Below, one piece after another: positions 24,921 to 35,690 of a stretch of 64,000 nucleotides of DNA; position 1 is the stretch's first letter; every line of letters starts with the position of its first letter. A program made the position numbers and the translations under genes. The notes beneath the pieces are model-generated. The model had not been told where the DNA came from. It was given only the letters and a program-made list of their open reading frames with translations, and did not search any database. Origin of the DNA: Emydura subglobosa. Lineage: Eukaryota; Chordata; Testudines; Chelidae. The stretch spans positions 41,496,212 to 41,560,211 of the forward strand of contig ML679970.1 of NCBI GenBank assembly GCA_007922225.1, read 5' to 3'.

Positions 24921-25291
24921 GTCTGTCGCGCCTGCATCGTGGCTTCCCAGGGGAGGGGAAGCATGGTGGCGTGGCCCTGAGTAACCGCAGCAGCCTCACA
25001 CACCCCGGCTGGGAGGCGGGACATGCCCGGAGTAGGACTGGAAGGCAGCTGCACAGCACCCCTTAGTGCCAGGCCGGGCGGGGGGAGCAAAGGGGCCGAG
25101 TTCAGGCTTTGAGATTCACAGCAGTGCCTGTGAGTTACGCACCGTGATGCCGACACCCAGCTCCTTGTGAGCATCCAGCCCCTCCTCTGGCAGTGTTAGC
25201 CACGGCCGAGGACGTGCCCCCATACCGGCCACGCTCCTGCTGACGTCCCCTCCCCTTCCGCAGCCTCACATCTCCTCTGCTTTCATTGCAG
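24921..25291 (+). other. CACNA2D2: CACNA2D2 intron B-C (371 bases)
   Basis: A short phase 1 GC-rich intron with a suboptimal GTCTGT donor and a good acceptor (TTTCATTGCAG). I see no repeat or other element inside it. Confidence 0.93.
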
Positions 25292-25349
25292 CCACCCCAT
25301 GGAGAGCGCCTAACAAGATCGACCTGTATGACGTTCGCAGAAGGCCTTG
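25292..25349 (+). CDS. CACNA2D2: CACNA2D2 exon C: RRR gabapentinoid-binding motif
   Basis: A 58-base exon, phase 1 in and phase 2 out, donor GTGAGA. It encodes [18 protein letters not shown]; the split tryptophan that follows is completed in exon D. The triple arginine (codons 25336-25344, segment residues 106-108) is the motif whose third arginine in alpha-2/delta-1 is required for gabapentin and pregabalin binding; alpha-2/delta-1 and -2 bind these drugs, while -3 and -4 bind poorly. Its presence shows that this determinant is intact in this species. The APNK segment differs from the human alpha-2/delta-2 wording I remember (APKK) and lacks the short insertion found in alpha-2/delta-1. Confidence 0.97.
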
Positions 25350-26372
25350 GTGAGAGGGGAGGGGGACGGTCCCACAGGAGGTGGGCGGAGGAGGGGGCTG
25401 CATGTGAATGACATACAGGGATGGGAGGCGGGCACACTCTGATTCGGAGCGTCAGGAAGGCCTACCATAGAGCCCAGCGCCCCAGATCTGAGCACCACAC
25501 GTGCTGGGGGAGTTCAGCCCCTATGCGAACCGGTCCCGGTCTGTACCACGGCCAAACGGGCACAAAGCCTTGGTGGGAGCCAGGATGTTAATGGGAACTG
25601 TGCAGCTGGGGCCTGTATGTAACCGGCTGAGATCCAATGTTGGCACGCCACAGAGCGGGAACGGAGATGTGCAGGGCAGGTAGGTGGGGGGGTCCAGTCT
25701 TCTCTGGGGTGCTGCCCCTGCCTGGGGGGCAGCTGCAGGTACAGACCTGTGCCGGGTAGGGGAGGGTTGCTTCCCTCTCCAGAGACATTAGCCCTTCCCT
25801 AGGGATGTGGGACAGCAGTGGAAGTGCCTGGGTCATTCCCGCACTGAAATGGTTAAAACGCACCCTTTGATTCTGGAGAACAGGAATAGGCCTGGTTTCC
25901 ATGGAGCCATCTCCATGCTGGATTAAGGCCACACCCACTGGTGTCAATGCAGATTTTACCGTTATCCAGGCCCATGTCCAATTCGCTGTGGGTTTCTATT
26001 AAGCTCTAAGCCTCAATGAAGTTTTGTGGCAATGAGTTCTGCAAGCTAATTGTGCACTGCGTGTAGAACTATTTTAATGGGGGGAACGCCTCCGATCCCA
26101 TCCTCTCTGGGTAGCTGAGTCTTTCTTCAGAGGCTGTGTCCTCTTGCCAGTGGGAGAATGTCACTACAAACAGCTACCTTGAAAAAAGATGGGCTGGCTT
26201 GGTATCTATCTTACGGCGTTATGCCGCTGCCCATCATCGTGGTATCTGGGCACCTTCCACGTAAAATCAGTTAGCAAAGGTGAAGGCCCTAGTGGACTTC
26301 ATGGAGTCTGGCATGTCACCTGCTGAAAGTTTGCTTGGTAAAGTGATCTTTTTGATTGGCTGTTTGCATAGC

Positions 26373-26735
26373 AGAGCTGGTCGAAAAACAAAAATAAACA
26401 TTGCAAAATCGAAAGCATTTTCCTTCTGATATTTTTCAGAATTTTTCCTTTCTTGAAATTTTTTGCAGATTTTTTCCCCGTTTTCACAAATGAAACTGAA
26501 AATGTTTGAAAACAAGAATTTTCTGTTTAGAATGTAACAGTCCCACCATGTGACTAAGCCAGCCAGTCGGAATTGGTAGCGAAGGAAACAAAGAAACAAA
26601 ACTTCGCAAGCCAATAAATCAAAAGATTAAAAAAAAATCTGTCAAAAATACATGTCAAAAATCATGTAAAAACATGGAAATTCTGGGGAAAAGTCCTAAG
26701 TGTTTTGATAAAAAAGAAAAGCCAAATGTTGTTGG
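26373..26735. mobile_element. Palindromic A/T-rich TIR element, truncated
   Basis: Starts AGAGCTGGTCGAAAAACAAA and continues with A/T runs as in the element at 677-1029. The matching right end is not visible before the SINE at 26737 begins. Confidence 0.5.
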
Positions 26736-26736
26736 G

Positions 26737-26940
26737 AAATAATAATCACAGCTCTTATCAGTAGATCTCAAAGCACTTTACAAAGAAGGTCAGTGTCATT
26801 AGCTCATTTTACAAATGGGGAAACCGAAGCACAAATAGGGGATGATCATGTGACTTGCCCAAGGTCCCACAGCAGAGCTGGGAATAGAACTGAGATCTCC
26901 CAAATCTCTTTTCTATCTACTAGGCTACTCTGCCTCTAAG
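26737..26940 (-). mobile_element. MIR-like SINE
   Basis: Reads TAATAATCACAGCTCTTATC, then 'agatctcaaagcactttaca', 'caaatggggaaaccgaagca', 'gacttgcccaaggtcccaca' and 'tctactaggctactctgcct'. This is a nearly full-length reverse-strand MIR/CORE-type SINE including the tRNA-like head. Confidence 0.85.
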
Positions 26941-29289
26941 AAAGTAGCTACTTCTGGGGACCCACCTTCCATACAGCCCAGCAAGTTCTCGGGCACAGAG
27001 AACTAGGCACTGTTGTAGCCAGCCGTTTGTTTTCTTGGGGCTACGCCCTGTATCAAGGTCTCCAACAGCTCAGAGACACATAGGGCTGTGATATCAAAAC
27101 TGACCTGGTCACACAGAGTATTGACAAGAACCAGGAGCACTGATGGGCAACAGCCCCAGCCTTTCAGCTACTGTAAATTGCCAGCGCTGCCATGCATTGG
27201 CAGAGCATTCTGGGCAATTGTATGTAAATGAGCACAACAAGCCCCTCCCACTCCCAGCACTGCCACAACAAGCAGCTATTAAAATGGAGATGGGTTTACC
27301 TAGGCCAGGTGAACGGCTGCTCAGGCATCTCCTTCCTTCTCTTTCTCTCTCCCCTCTTGCCTGCATCTTCTCTTCCCCCCTCTCCCTTCCTCCCTCCCTC
27401 ATGGGGAAGCGGCTAGGTAGGATGAAACTCCAGGTCTAGGAGCAGCCAGCTCTGTCCAATTTTCATTTCACACATCGTTGGCATTGGAAAATGGATACAA
27501 TAACACAGGCAGGAGCATCCGAGCTGCAGCTTTCGGCTCCTTCTTTCCCCCCTCCCTTCCCTTCACGCCTCCGGAAAAGACAGAGGGTTAGGTAGATAGA
27601 TCCTTAGATACAGACAAACGGGGCTGATCATCTGCCTTCTTTTCTCCCCCACTGGAGATGATAAGCATGGGACTCATTCACAGGCAGCACTCACGTAGGA
27701 TCCTGTTCAAAAAGAAAAACAAACAATGCTTGAAAGCTGGAACCAGAAGGACAGTGAGAGAAATACGAGGCACAGGGACAGACTGTGTTTAGGTGAGAGC
27801 TGCAAGCATCAATTTAGCCACACATCAAGTTAAGCATGATTGAATCAGTTACGATCAGTCCAGGTAGAGAAGCTAGCTCTTTAGGGCTAATTATTCCATC
27901 ATAGATGCAGGGTGCGTGGGATTTCCTATTTATTTGGCTCTTTAACTATTCAGGTGGTTTCCTGTGATGCAGGGGGTAATAGAAAATATAAGGGTGCTTT
28001 TGCATCCTTACATTCTGCTTTGATCTTTAGGTAAACAGTCTTCTTCCAGCACTGAGGTTGCTTCTGCTTAGGTGACAGCGTTTTTGGGTGGGTTTTTTGT
28101 TTGCCTGGCAACTGTTATAATTTCTTACCCATGGTCTTTAGCCCCTTGCTGTCCAAACAGGTATTTACCTCCTGGAAGGACACATCAGGAGGACCCCCTG
28201 AGCAGAAAGAAGCCCTGGAAGGGTAACAAAGAGAAAAAATATCAGAGGCAGGGAAGATTTTTATGTTTAATAGCCAGTATTTGCATAAACAGTAGCAGCT
28301 TGTTTAAAGTCTGTCCTTTAAACTCCAGGTCCCTGCTTTTCTGGAGACAGATAAAGCTGCATCCCTACAGGGCTGGCTGCAGAACGGATAAGAGTTGCTC
28401 AGGAGAGACGCGGGCATGAGTGTGTTCATGTGCACAGTGATGCACGCGAAGGTGATGGAGTTAAAAGCACCTACATTAGGCAGTGAAAGCACTAAGGCTC
28501 AAATCCTTAAGGAAATTTAGGAGCCTAAAGTTAGGAGTTACGTGCCTAAATCCCTTTGAGAACCCAGGCCTGAATTTTTCTCTAAGTGACATTAGCTTTC
28601 CTCTCTCCCCTGCAGTTTCTTTAATCATTTAGAGGCATTTAGGGCTATAACATGCTAAACTAATAATTAAGCACTTAAATAGATAGCCCAAGCCAGATCC
28701 TCTGCTGGTGTAAAGCAGTGCACTCCCGCAGATGAGGATCTACCCCACTAGGGGCAATGTGAGCATGTGAACAGTCTGAGAACTGTAACTTTTCCATTGT
28801 CTGATGTTTCTGGGTCTACAGCCTGGCTCCTGCAGTCAGATCCATTCATCCCCCTGGCATTCTCCTGGAGTCAGTGGCGCTCTGAACAGGCAGAAGGATT
28901 AGACTGCAGGGCAGACCCAGATTTTTAAATGAAACATTGCTTTGCTGTTGTTTTTCCATTGAATTTCCATGGGTATTTTAAAGGGGGAAAAATCACCTGT
29001 GCTTAACAATATTAGGTTCTGATTCAAGAAAGCCCTTAAGCAAGTACTTAAAGTTAAATATGTGCTGATATGCTTTCCTGAGTAGTGAGGCTTTCCTCAC
29101 TTATGACCTTAGTATTTAAATGGTCCAGTAGGCTATGCAAGTTCACACCTCATTGGGGTGAATGAGCTGAGCAGAGTGTTTCTATCATCTCTCTGTCTAT
29201 CCAGCTGAGGTGATGGAGCTCCTCTGCATAGCGTGGTGATAAAACTATTTCACCACACCATCATGAACTCCATGGTGACCGGTCTTCAG

Positions 29290-29348
29290 TGGCATAAATT
29301 GTCATAGCTCTATTGAATTCAGTGGAACTCTGGACAATTTATACCCCT
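29290..29348. repeat. Short foldback repeat
   Basis: The arms GGCATAAATTGTC and GACAATTTATACCCC are inverted copies around a ~30-base loop. It resembles the foldback at 44138-44224, whose arms also contain the 'taaat' end of a 'ggtgtaaat' word. Confidence 0.55.
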
Positions 29349-29414
29349 AAGAATCTGCTGAGAGAGAAATATTTCATGATAGTGTGAGATAAATGTTTTA
29401 TTACCAGGATACTT

Positions 29415-29454
29415 GCTTATCATAGTACTTACCTGCTTATCATAGTACTTACCT
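29415..29454 (+). repeat. Perfect 20-base direct duplication
   Basis: GCTTATCATAGTACTTACCT occurs twice back to back (29415-29434 and 29435-29454), directly against the edge of the repeat that begins at 29455. It may be a local slippage or repair product. Confidence 0.9.
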
Positions 29455-29760
29455 GCTGTATCTGAGAGACAGGGTAGGCGTGGTAATGTCTTTTATTGGA
29501 CCAGTTTCTCTTTGAGAAAGACAAGCGTTCAAGCTTACACAGAGTTCTTCGGATCGGGGAAAAATACTTGGAGCATCACAGGTGAATACAAGGTGGAACA
29601 GATAGTTAAGGATAAGGAGTTGCAAGAGACCATTCAAGGAGAAGTGGGCAGTTAACCCCTCCGCAGTCGTAGGACAAATGAAGGGTTATTGAGTTACAGT
29701 TTGTTGTAAAAAGCCATAAATCCAATGTTTTTATTGAGTCCCTGATCTTTAGCATCTAGC
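29455..29760 (-). mobile_element. Retroelement 3' fragment of a common reptile family
   Basis: Carries ordered words I recall from an abundant turtle/crocodilian repeat: 'gtcttttattggaccagttt', 'aagcgttcaagcttacacag', 'tacaaggtggaacagatagt' and 'taaaaagccataaatccaat'. I believe it is LINE- or Penelope-like but cannot settle the class. It resembles the type of repeat at 61213-61674. No coding frame survives. Confidence 0.5.
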
Positions 29761-30104
29761 AGCAGCTTATGGCAGAAACAAGATCGCTGCAGGGCAGCTT
29801 TGTGTTACCAGGGCCTGATCTGGCAAATGCCCCAGGGAGAAGTTGGAGTCAGCAGGAGCTTTGCACACTGAGGGCATGCAGGGCCGGGCCCAAAGCATGT
29901 GCCTACTTCCCATTGAAATTAGTGGGGTCAGGCCCGCCGCAGCTCCTGGCTGCAGGGCCAGGGGTTTGTATGCTTTCCTCTAAGTGCACTGGCGTGTGTG
30001 GGATTTCAAGAGGAGTGTACCAGCCCAACCTTGCCCTGTCACCAGCCTGACAAATAGGACAGAGTGGTGGGAGCGTGCACCCCAGCACCAGTCAGGTTCT
30101 CCCT

Positions 30105-30200
30105 TTGACAGGAAATTAATGGCCCCACCATTCTGGTTAATTGTCTTTGATTGCGCCGCATTAATTATTAACTTTCCTCGCTTGCCGCGGCTGTGCGGGG
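30105..30200. promoter_or_regulatory. Candidate conserved non-coding island
   Basis: Contains GGAAATTAATGGCC, GGTTAATTGTCTTTGATTG and GCATTAATTATTAACTTTCC within 80 bases, a strong homeodomain-type cluster including an ATTAATTATTAA palindrome-like core. It has no repeat hallmark. Possible enhancer, inferred. Confidence 0.35.
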
Positions 30201-30650
30201 CTATTAGGGAAGGAGTGTGCGCTCTCCCTCCCAGAGCTTTCTTGTGGAGAACAATCCTCGTCAGCTCCAGCACAATGGTTCTGGTAGCCCCACCATGAGG
30301 CCTCTCTCCTCAGCAGCAGCAAAGCACTTCGGCACAGGCTTAAGTCAATGGGATTTTAAGTGCATTCTTCGAGCTAAACGGGCTGACGTGCTATGCGACG
30401 ATGGGGCTGGCCTCCCAGGCCTGCTCCTCTGAATGGCGCTCAGTTCCTAACGCTAACCAAAGTCCTACTGTTGTAGAGAGAGTGGGCTGTGAGCCCTCCA
30501 GGGAGCGGCTAGGAGACCGATATGCCCCACCTGGGTGGTTCTAGACGGACAAACACGGAGGCTGGACCCTGAACGTGGAGCGCGGTGGAGGCTGCTACAC
30601 GTGGAGAGCAAATCCCCCTCCAGCCACAGCTGGGCAGGTTCCACAGTCTG

Positions 30651-31142
30651 AGGGATGTCTGCACTGCAGAGCTAGCCCTGGTGATCGGCCCCTGGGTTGG
30701 GTTAGCCTAGCCCAGGTGTGAGCAGCCACCCTGCAAACCAGACCTGAGTTATTTCCCCCTCCTCCCCCCAACTGGTGCTGCTCTGCCCCATGCATGTCAC
30801 TAGGACTTCTGGGGGCACGTCCCATGGGTCTCTGTGCTGCTCTGCGATTCTCTCCCAGTGAATGGGGGGAGCACGGGGCTGTCCTGGGCGCATGGGGGGA
30901 ATTGTGGAAAGGCACCAGTGGACTATCGGCGCATGGTTTAGCCTGCATCCTCACTGCAGAATGGAGGGGTTACCAGCCCGAGTGGAAGCAGCACCTCGGC
31001 TCTGACCCACCCCCTGAGGCAGCCTGGTTTCAGAACACCCCCACGCTTTCCTGAGAGGGTTTGTGTGTGGATGCGGGGAAAGTATATGGGGCTATGCCTG
31101 GCTAAGAACCTGGGCTAACTCTGCAGTGAAGGCAGACGCCGA
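30651..31142. mobile_element. TIR element (larger half of a composite)
   Basis: The left end AGGGATGTCTGCACTGCAGA with GCTAGCCC is mirrored at the right by GGGCTAACTCTGCAGTGAAG followed by GCAGACGCC. The element spans about 490 bases with no coding frame. It runs straight into the second TIR element at 31142. Confidence 0.6.
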
Positions 31143-31380
31143 GGGTACGTCTACACTGCAATAAGAGACCTGCAGCACGGCGTGCCGGGGCCTGGCTCAG
31201 TTGACTTGGGCTCGGGCTGACAGGATTGTAGCCCTGGGGCTCTGAGACGCTCCCCCGGGTTTCAGAGCCCAGACATCTATGCTGCTGTACTTAGCCCGAG
31301 AGGCCACAAGCCCAATTCAGCTGACCCAGGCTCTGCGACTTGGTGCCATGGGCTTTCTTTGCAGTCTAGACGTACCCTAA
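31142..31380 (+). mobile_element. TIR element with GGGTACGTCTACACTGC ends
   Basis: The left end is AGGGTACGTCTACACTGCA and the right end is TGCAGTCTAGACGTACCCTAA, a roughly 20-base inverted repeat around 200 bases of non-coding DNA. The right edge ends in TAA, so a 3-base TTA/TAA duplication of PIF/Harbinger type is possible but the left TTA is not visible. A partial inverted copy lies at 16113-16265. Confidence 0.75.
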
Positions 31381-31821
31381 GTGACCTTTGTCTTATGTCT
31401 TACGCTAGCCCTTTTCCCCTAACACTGCCCAGCTGTGGGGCTCCCAGTAGCCGTCAGCAGTAAAACCACAGCCCTGCCAGGCCCTGCTCAGAGCAACTGC
31501 GTACAGCCAAAACATGAGTGCCTTGCGTATGAGAGCACCTCCCCCAGTGCTGGGGCTGGGCAGGCAGCAATGGGAAATTGTAAGGGGGAAGCGTAGGGCA
31601 AAGGGGGCAGAGAAATGAGGCACTTTCTCCCTTCAGAACAGGCGGCCACCTCAGCTCTGGGTTAAGGTGCAGCCGGGCTGCAGTCTGAGTTCTCCCTCAC
31701 CCCTGCAGAGCTGGCTCTGCACGGCAGGGCAGATGTGCACAGGAAGAGCCCTCCTGGGACAGGAGCAGGGGATGTGGCAGGACAGGCCCTGGAGTTAATC
31801 CCCAGAGTTAGTCTCACATTG

Positions 31822-32050
31822 CAAGAGGCAGTATGGCCCAGTGGGCAGGGCACCGGGGAGGAGTCAGGAGACCTAAGTTCACAGGTGACCATGGCCACGT
31901 CCCATCCCCTCTCTGTGCCTTTGGGTCCCCTTTGGCTGTCTGGTCTATTCAGAGTGGAAGCCCTTCGGTCTGTTTAGAGTATACAGTGCCTGGTAAATTG
32001 GGGCATGATCTGTAGGTCCTACTGTAAGACAAATAACAATATGCTTCAAG
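31822..32050 (+). mobile_element. tRNA-derived SINE
   Basis: The head 'gtatggcccagtgggcaggg' with 'gtcaggagacctaagttcac' is the pol III A/B-box region. The body 'cccatcccctctctgtgcct' and the tail 'ctactgtaagacaaataaca' complete a nearly full-length, diverged copy. It is similar to the chelonian pol III/SINE and MIR families; the subfamily is not assigned. Confidence 0.7.
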
Positions 32051-32199
32051 CAGAGTCACGTGATGGTCTGAAAGTCTGGCCTGCCAAGCTCCTTAGCTTC
32101 CCCTTTCCTTCTCCAGGCCAGGGCCCAGCACACAATTCCTGCAAAGAGCCATCGGGACGGTCCGGCAGCACAATCAGCGAGCAGCTTTTCCTTTCTCCC

Positions 32200-32325
32200 T
32201 CCCTTGATAAATGGCCTTATTAAATAAACCCTTTCCCTGCAGGGCCCCTGAGTATTAATCTAAGTGCAGCGCCCAGAGATAAATGCCCTGCCACTAGCCA
32301 TTAGCAGCAGCATCTTAGTTCAGCC
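32200..32325. promoter_or_regulatory. Candidate conserved non-coding island
   Basis: AT-rich words (CCTTATTAAATAAACCC, GAGTATTAATCTAAG, GCCATTAGCAGCAGC) stand out from flanking GC-rich intron and are not part of an identified repeat. Function is inferred from composition. Confidence 0.25.
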
Positions 32326-33674
32326 TCCTTATGCCAGCCCGCTCAGCAGCCTGGAGCGTGGGTTAAAGAACCAGAGCATAGGGCTGTAGCTGGAGAAATG
32401 GTCCAGCTTGAAAGGCCCAGGCAAATAGATCCCTTCACAGTGGTGCCCACGCTCCCCTGCACAGCCAGGAAACTCCCCCAAGTCTAACGTAGTTTATTTC
32501 ACCTGCTTCCTTGCATGCGTTCCGGTTTGCGCCACACCTGGAATGCTGCTGCCCCCGTCCCCATGGGCACGGGGCTCTCCAGCCCCATTTTACAGTCTCT
32601 CCACTGACTGCCCATAAAACTGTCTCGATCCAAGGTTTTTGTGCTCATTTCAGAGGCATTCCACGCCCATGGCCTGGTACAGCTGACAGATCCTTTGTCA
32701 CCCTCTGCTCCTGGTCCTTGGTGCAGGTCAGAATCAACAGGCTGGTCCCAGTCGTCCTTGGGAGGTAGGGTTTTGAGCAGCCCTGTCCCATCTGCAATGA
32801 ATGGGGATGTCACTTCAGCACTGGGCTTCCTTATCTTTTCCCCTGAGCCTGATAGACACCAGTGGCGTTTGCAAGTGACTGGGAATGACGACATGCAGGC
32901 AGCCTGAGAGCTTCCGTCTTCCCTCGGGCTGGATTTCAGTGGCAGGAATGGGCAATGCTGCCTTCATGTAAATCCACACAGACCTGCTGTCCCACAGGGG
33001 GACACAGCGCTTGCTCTTGCAGCGCCAGTTAGGGCTAGTGACGCCCCGATGGCACCAAGGTTTGTAGTGGAGGATAGGGGACACCTCCCCTAAAAACTAG
33101 TGTCCTGTCCCTTTTCCCCCAGGACCGCGTATAACATTCCTTGTTGCTACTTTGCGTTTGGGGACAGGGGGAGGGGTTACCAGCTGTCCCATCCACCTTG
33201 GCTGAGGAAAAGAAACCCCCCAAACTCCCCCTCCCAGGCCTTGCCCCAGATGCAGGACACAGGGCCCCAGAACAAAGTGCCACATGCACGAGCCCTGCAC
33301 ACCCCGGGGGCTGATCCGAACACTTCCTTTGTGACCCCATCCAGCCCCACAGAGCAAGGTGGCTTCACAGAGGGGAAATCCATGTTGCTCTGCTGCTGTG
33401 GAATCTAGGCATCTCCGGGAGACTTGTAAAGGGCCTGGTACCTGCCCTCTATTCGCCTACCTCCCCAGTGCAGTCGGGGGGTCGGGCTTGGGGAGGGTTT
33501 AAGCTCTCTTGGAACACGGATCTGGGATGGGGAGTCAGGGCTCTGAGGCAAAGCAGGAGAGAGGAAGGGGCTCCTTTGCCCACTGGAAAACATCCTCCAT
33601 GCCCTAGGCAGCGCCAAAAACAAAGGGGCTGCGTCCCACAGCTGCTCGTGAAGCAGAGCTCAGCCTCGCCCCCA

Positions 33675-33795
33675 AAGGAAATATAATCACTTCCAATTAG
33701 GGAACATCTTGCATTAGTAATCAAAGCCTGGCCATTTACAAGTCATTCCCAGTAATTGAGAGTAATTAAGCACTAATTAATTCACGTCGGGCCAG
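33675..33795. promoter_or_regulatory. Candidate conserved non-coding island
   Basis: Includes CCAATTAGGG, GCATTAGTAATCAAAG and GAGTAATTAAGCACTAATTA, giving at least five TAAT/ATTA cores within 90 bases. Possible enhancer, inferred from composition. Confidence 0.35.
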
Positions 33796-33974
33796 ATCCT
33801 GTTCAAGTCAGTGATGAAGCTGTCTTTGACTCTGACCAGAGCAGGACTGGGCCCTTGCTGAGCAGGGTGTAGCCATGGCAGGAAGGATCAGGCCGTCGGG
33901 GGATGTGCCGGTGACATGACATGATTAGGTGTTTGAAGGCTGACCCAAGGAGCAGGCCGTGTTGTGCCACGCAA

Positions 33975-34085
33975 GGGCTGTCTCTTTGGTCTGTGTCTGT
34001 GCAGCGCATGGCACAGCGGGGTCCCGGGCTACGGGGCAGGGGGCTCGTGCATATCACCACAGTACAAATAAGTCATAAATAATAA
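33975..34085 (+). mobile_element. SINE tail fragment
   Basis: 'gtgtctgtgcagcgcatggc', 'acagcggggtcccgggctac' and 'cagtacaaataagtcataaa' match the 3' part of the tRNA-derived SINE family (the 'gcgcctagcacaatggggtc' type tail). Confidence 0.7.
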
Positions 34086-34317
34086 TACTGTTCTCAGGCT
34101 CTTCTGCAGTTGCCAAGGGATTTGGATTGTGACTAAATCCCTGGGAGTCAATACCCAGCGGTGTTTTCTCTTCAGATGAGTCAATAAAAGTGATGCCCAG
34201 TGTTTATTTCTCCTAGTACCCTGGCACCCGCTGGGATCTTGCCTGAGAATCCAACACAGCCTTCCCCTCGTACCATTCAGAGGAGGCTGGCTTCCCTGCT
34301 TCCACACGTGGCGAAGG

Positions 34318-34405
34318 CTGATCCGTGTGCAGCACCTAGCACAGGGGGGCCAAGATCCCCAGTTGGGGCCTCTGGCCCCCGCCCTAACACAAGTAATAAC
34401 TAATG
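34318..34405 (+). mobile_element. SINE tail fragment
   Basis: 'gtgtgcagcacctagcacag' followed by 'tccccagttggggcctctgg' and 'acaagtaataactaatgagc' is another copy of the same SINE 3' region, about 230 bases after the previous tail. Confidence 0.7.
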
Positions 34406-34837
34406 AGCCTCACAGTGGGCTCCTGTTGGCTTGGCCCTCTGCAGACACACACCGGGGCAAGCCGATTTAGCTGCCGCAATTAGCCCTCTGACAATGGAGG
34501 CACCAAGGGCTTTTTTGGAAACTTTGGCTTAGCTAAATGGGTTGGCACAAGCTCCAAGCCCCACCTTCGTTAGCTCCCTTCCCCTCTCCTTCTGCACATT
34601 CCCACTCCACATTCCCCAGCAGCTGGGGTGGTGAAAGGGAGCTCCGCGAGGAGTCCTGTCCCTCCAGGGCTGAATGGGTGGCAGAAGGAAGCAGCTGCCA
34701 GAGGGCCTGGCTGTGTGCAATCAGGTCAGGAGGCAGGCTGACAAGCGTCATGAGCACAAGCTCAGTCTGGGTGAGGTAGGTAGAGATCTAGGTAGGAAGC
34801 CCTGGGGGAGGAGGGATTGTGTTTGAGAGGCAGGGAA

Positions 34838-35050
34838 GGCTAGTGGGTAGGGCCCTGAACTGGGACTCTGGAGATCTGACTTCTAGTCCCAGCTCTGCCC
34901 GTGAGCTCAGGTAAATCATTTCCCCTCCCACCCTTTGTCTTGACTGTTTCCATCGCAGGCCCTTTGGGGGCTGTTTCTCACCATGCGTGTGCAGCGCCTA
35001 GCATGATGGAGGTCATGATCTCAGTGGAGACCTTCAGAGAATAATAACCT
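34838..35050 (+). mobile_element. tRNA-derived SINE, near full length
   Basis: 'ggctagtgggtagggccctg' (A-box region), 'gatctgacttctagtcccag' (B-box region), a diverged body, then 'gtgcagcgcctagcatgatg' and 'agaataataacctt'. It has the same architecture as 31822-32050. Confidence 0.8.
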
Positions 35051-35449
35051 TACATTTGGGCCAAAGATCCTTATAAGCAGAGCTGTGCGCAAGGAACAAA
35101 ACACGGGACCCAGTGTCATGCAAACATTTCTGTCGCTTTGTTCCAATTCGGTTTGTGTCCTAGACATGCTTTTCACAAAACTGCTGCCAAGCGACCTGCC
35201 CCTGCCCTGTCATTGCAGCGTGGCATGCCAGGCCGTGGGGCTGCAAAGAGGCTGCTTGTCAGGAATGAGTGTTTTCCAATCTTCCAATATTGCCTGTAAT
35301 TTTTCCTCCCCTTTGGGGACAGAACCATGGAAGAACGGAGGGTGAAAACGGATCCAATTTGGATTGGAAAACTGCAGATTTCCACTGATCTTTATGCGCC
35401 CGCAGACCCGGCTCCTTTTAAACATTGCAACCAAAGTGTAAAGATCCAG

Positions 35450-35520
35450 CAGTACTGATAATAACTTGCACTGTGAGAGCACCAATCGGGGCCCCACTTT
35501 GCCAGGCACCGTACAGACAC
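35450..35520 (-). mobile_element. SINE tail fragment
   Basis: 'caccaatcggggccccactt' and 'tgccaggcaccgtacagaca' are the reverse strand of the SINE 3' region, ending where the MITE at 35524 begins. Confidence 0.6.
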
Positions 35521-35523
35521 ATA

Positions 35524-35690
35524 GGGCATGTCTGCACTACAGAGTCTTTCCTGGTCGTGGCTCACCTGCATGCAGATGATCCAGGCTTGCCAACCCCACC
35601 TCTGAGCATCCACGTTGCAGAGCAATCCGCGGCCCCCATGGCCATGTCCACACGGGGCTGCAGTTACCTGAGCTTGGCACCAGAGCCGTT
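35524..35690 (+). mobile_element. MITE fragment, one end only
   Basis: Starts GGGCATGTCTGCACTACAGA, the same end type as 15794. No convincing inverse end is seen, so it is probably truncated. Confidence 0.45.
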
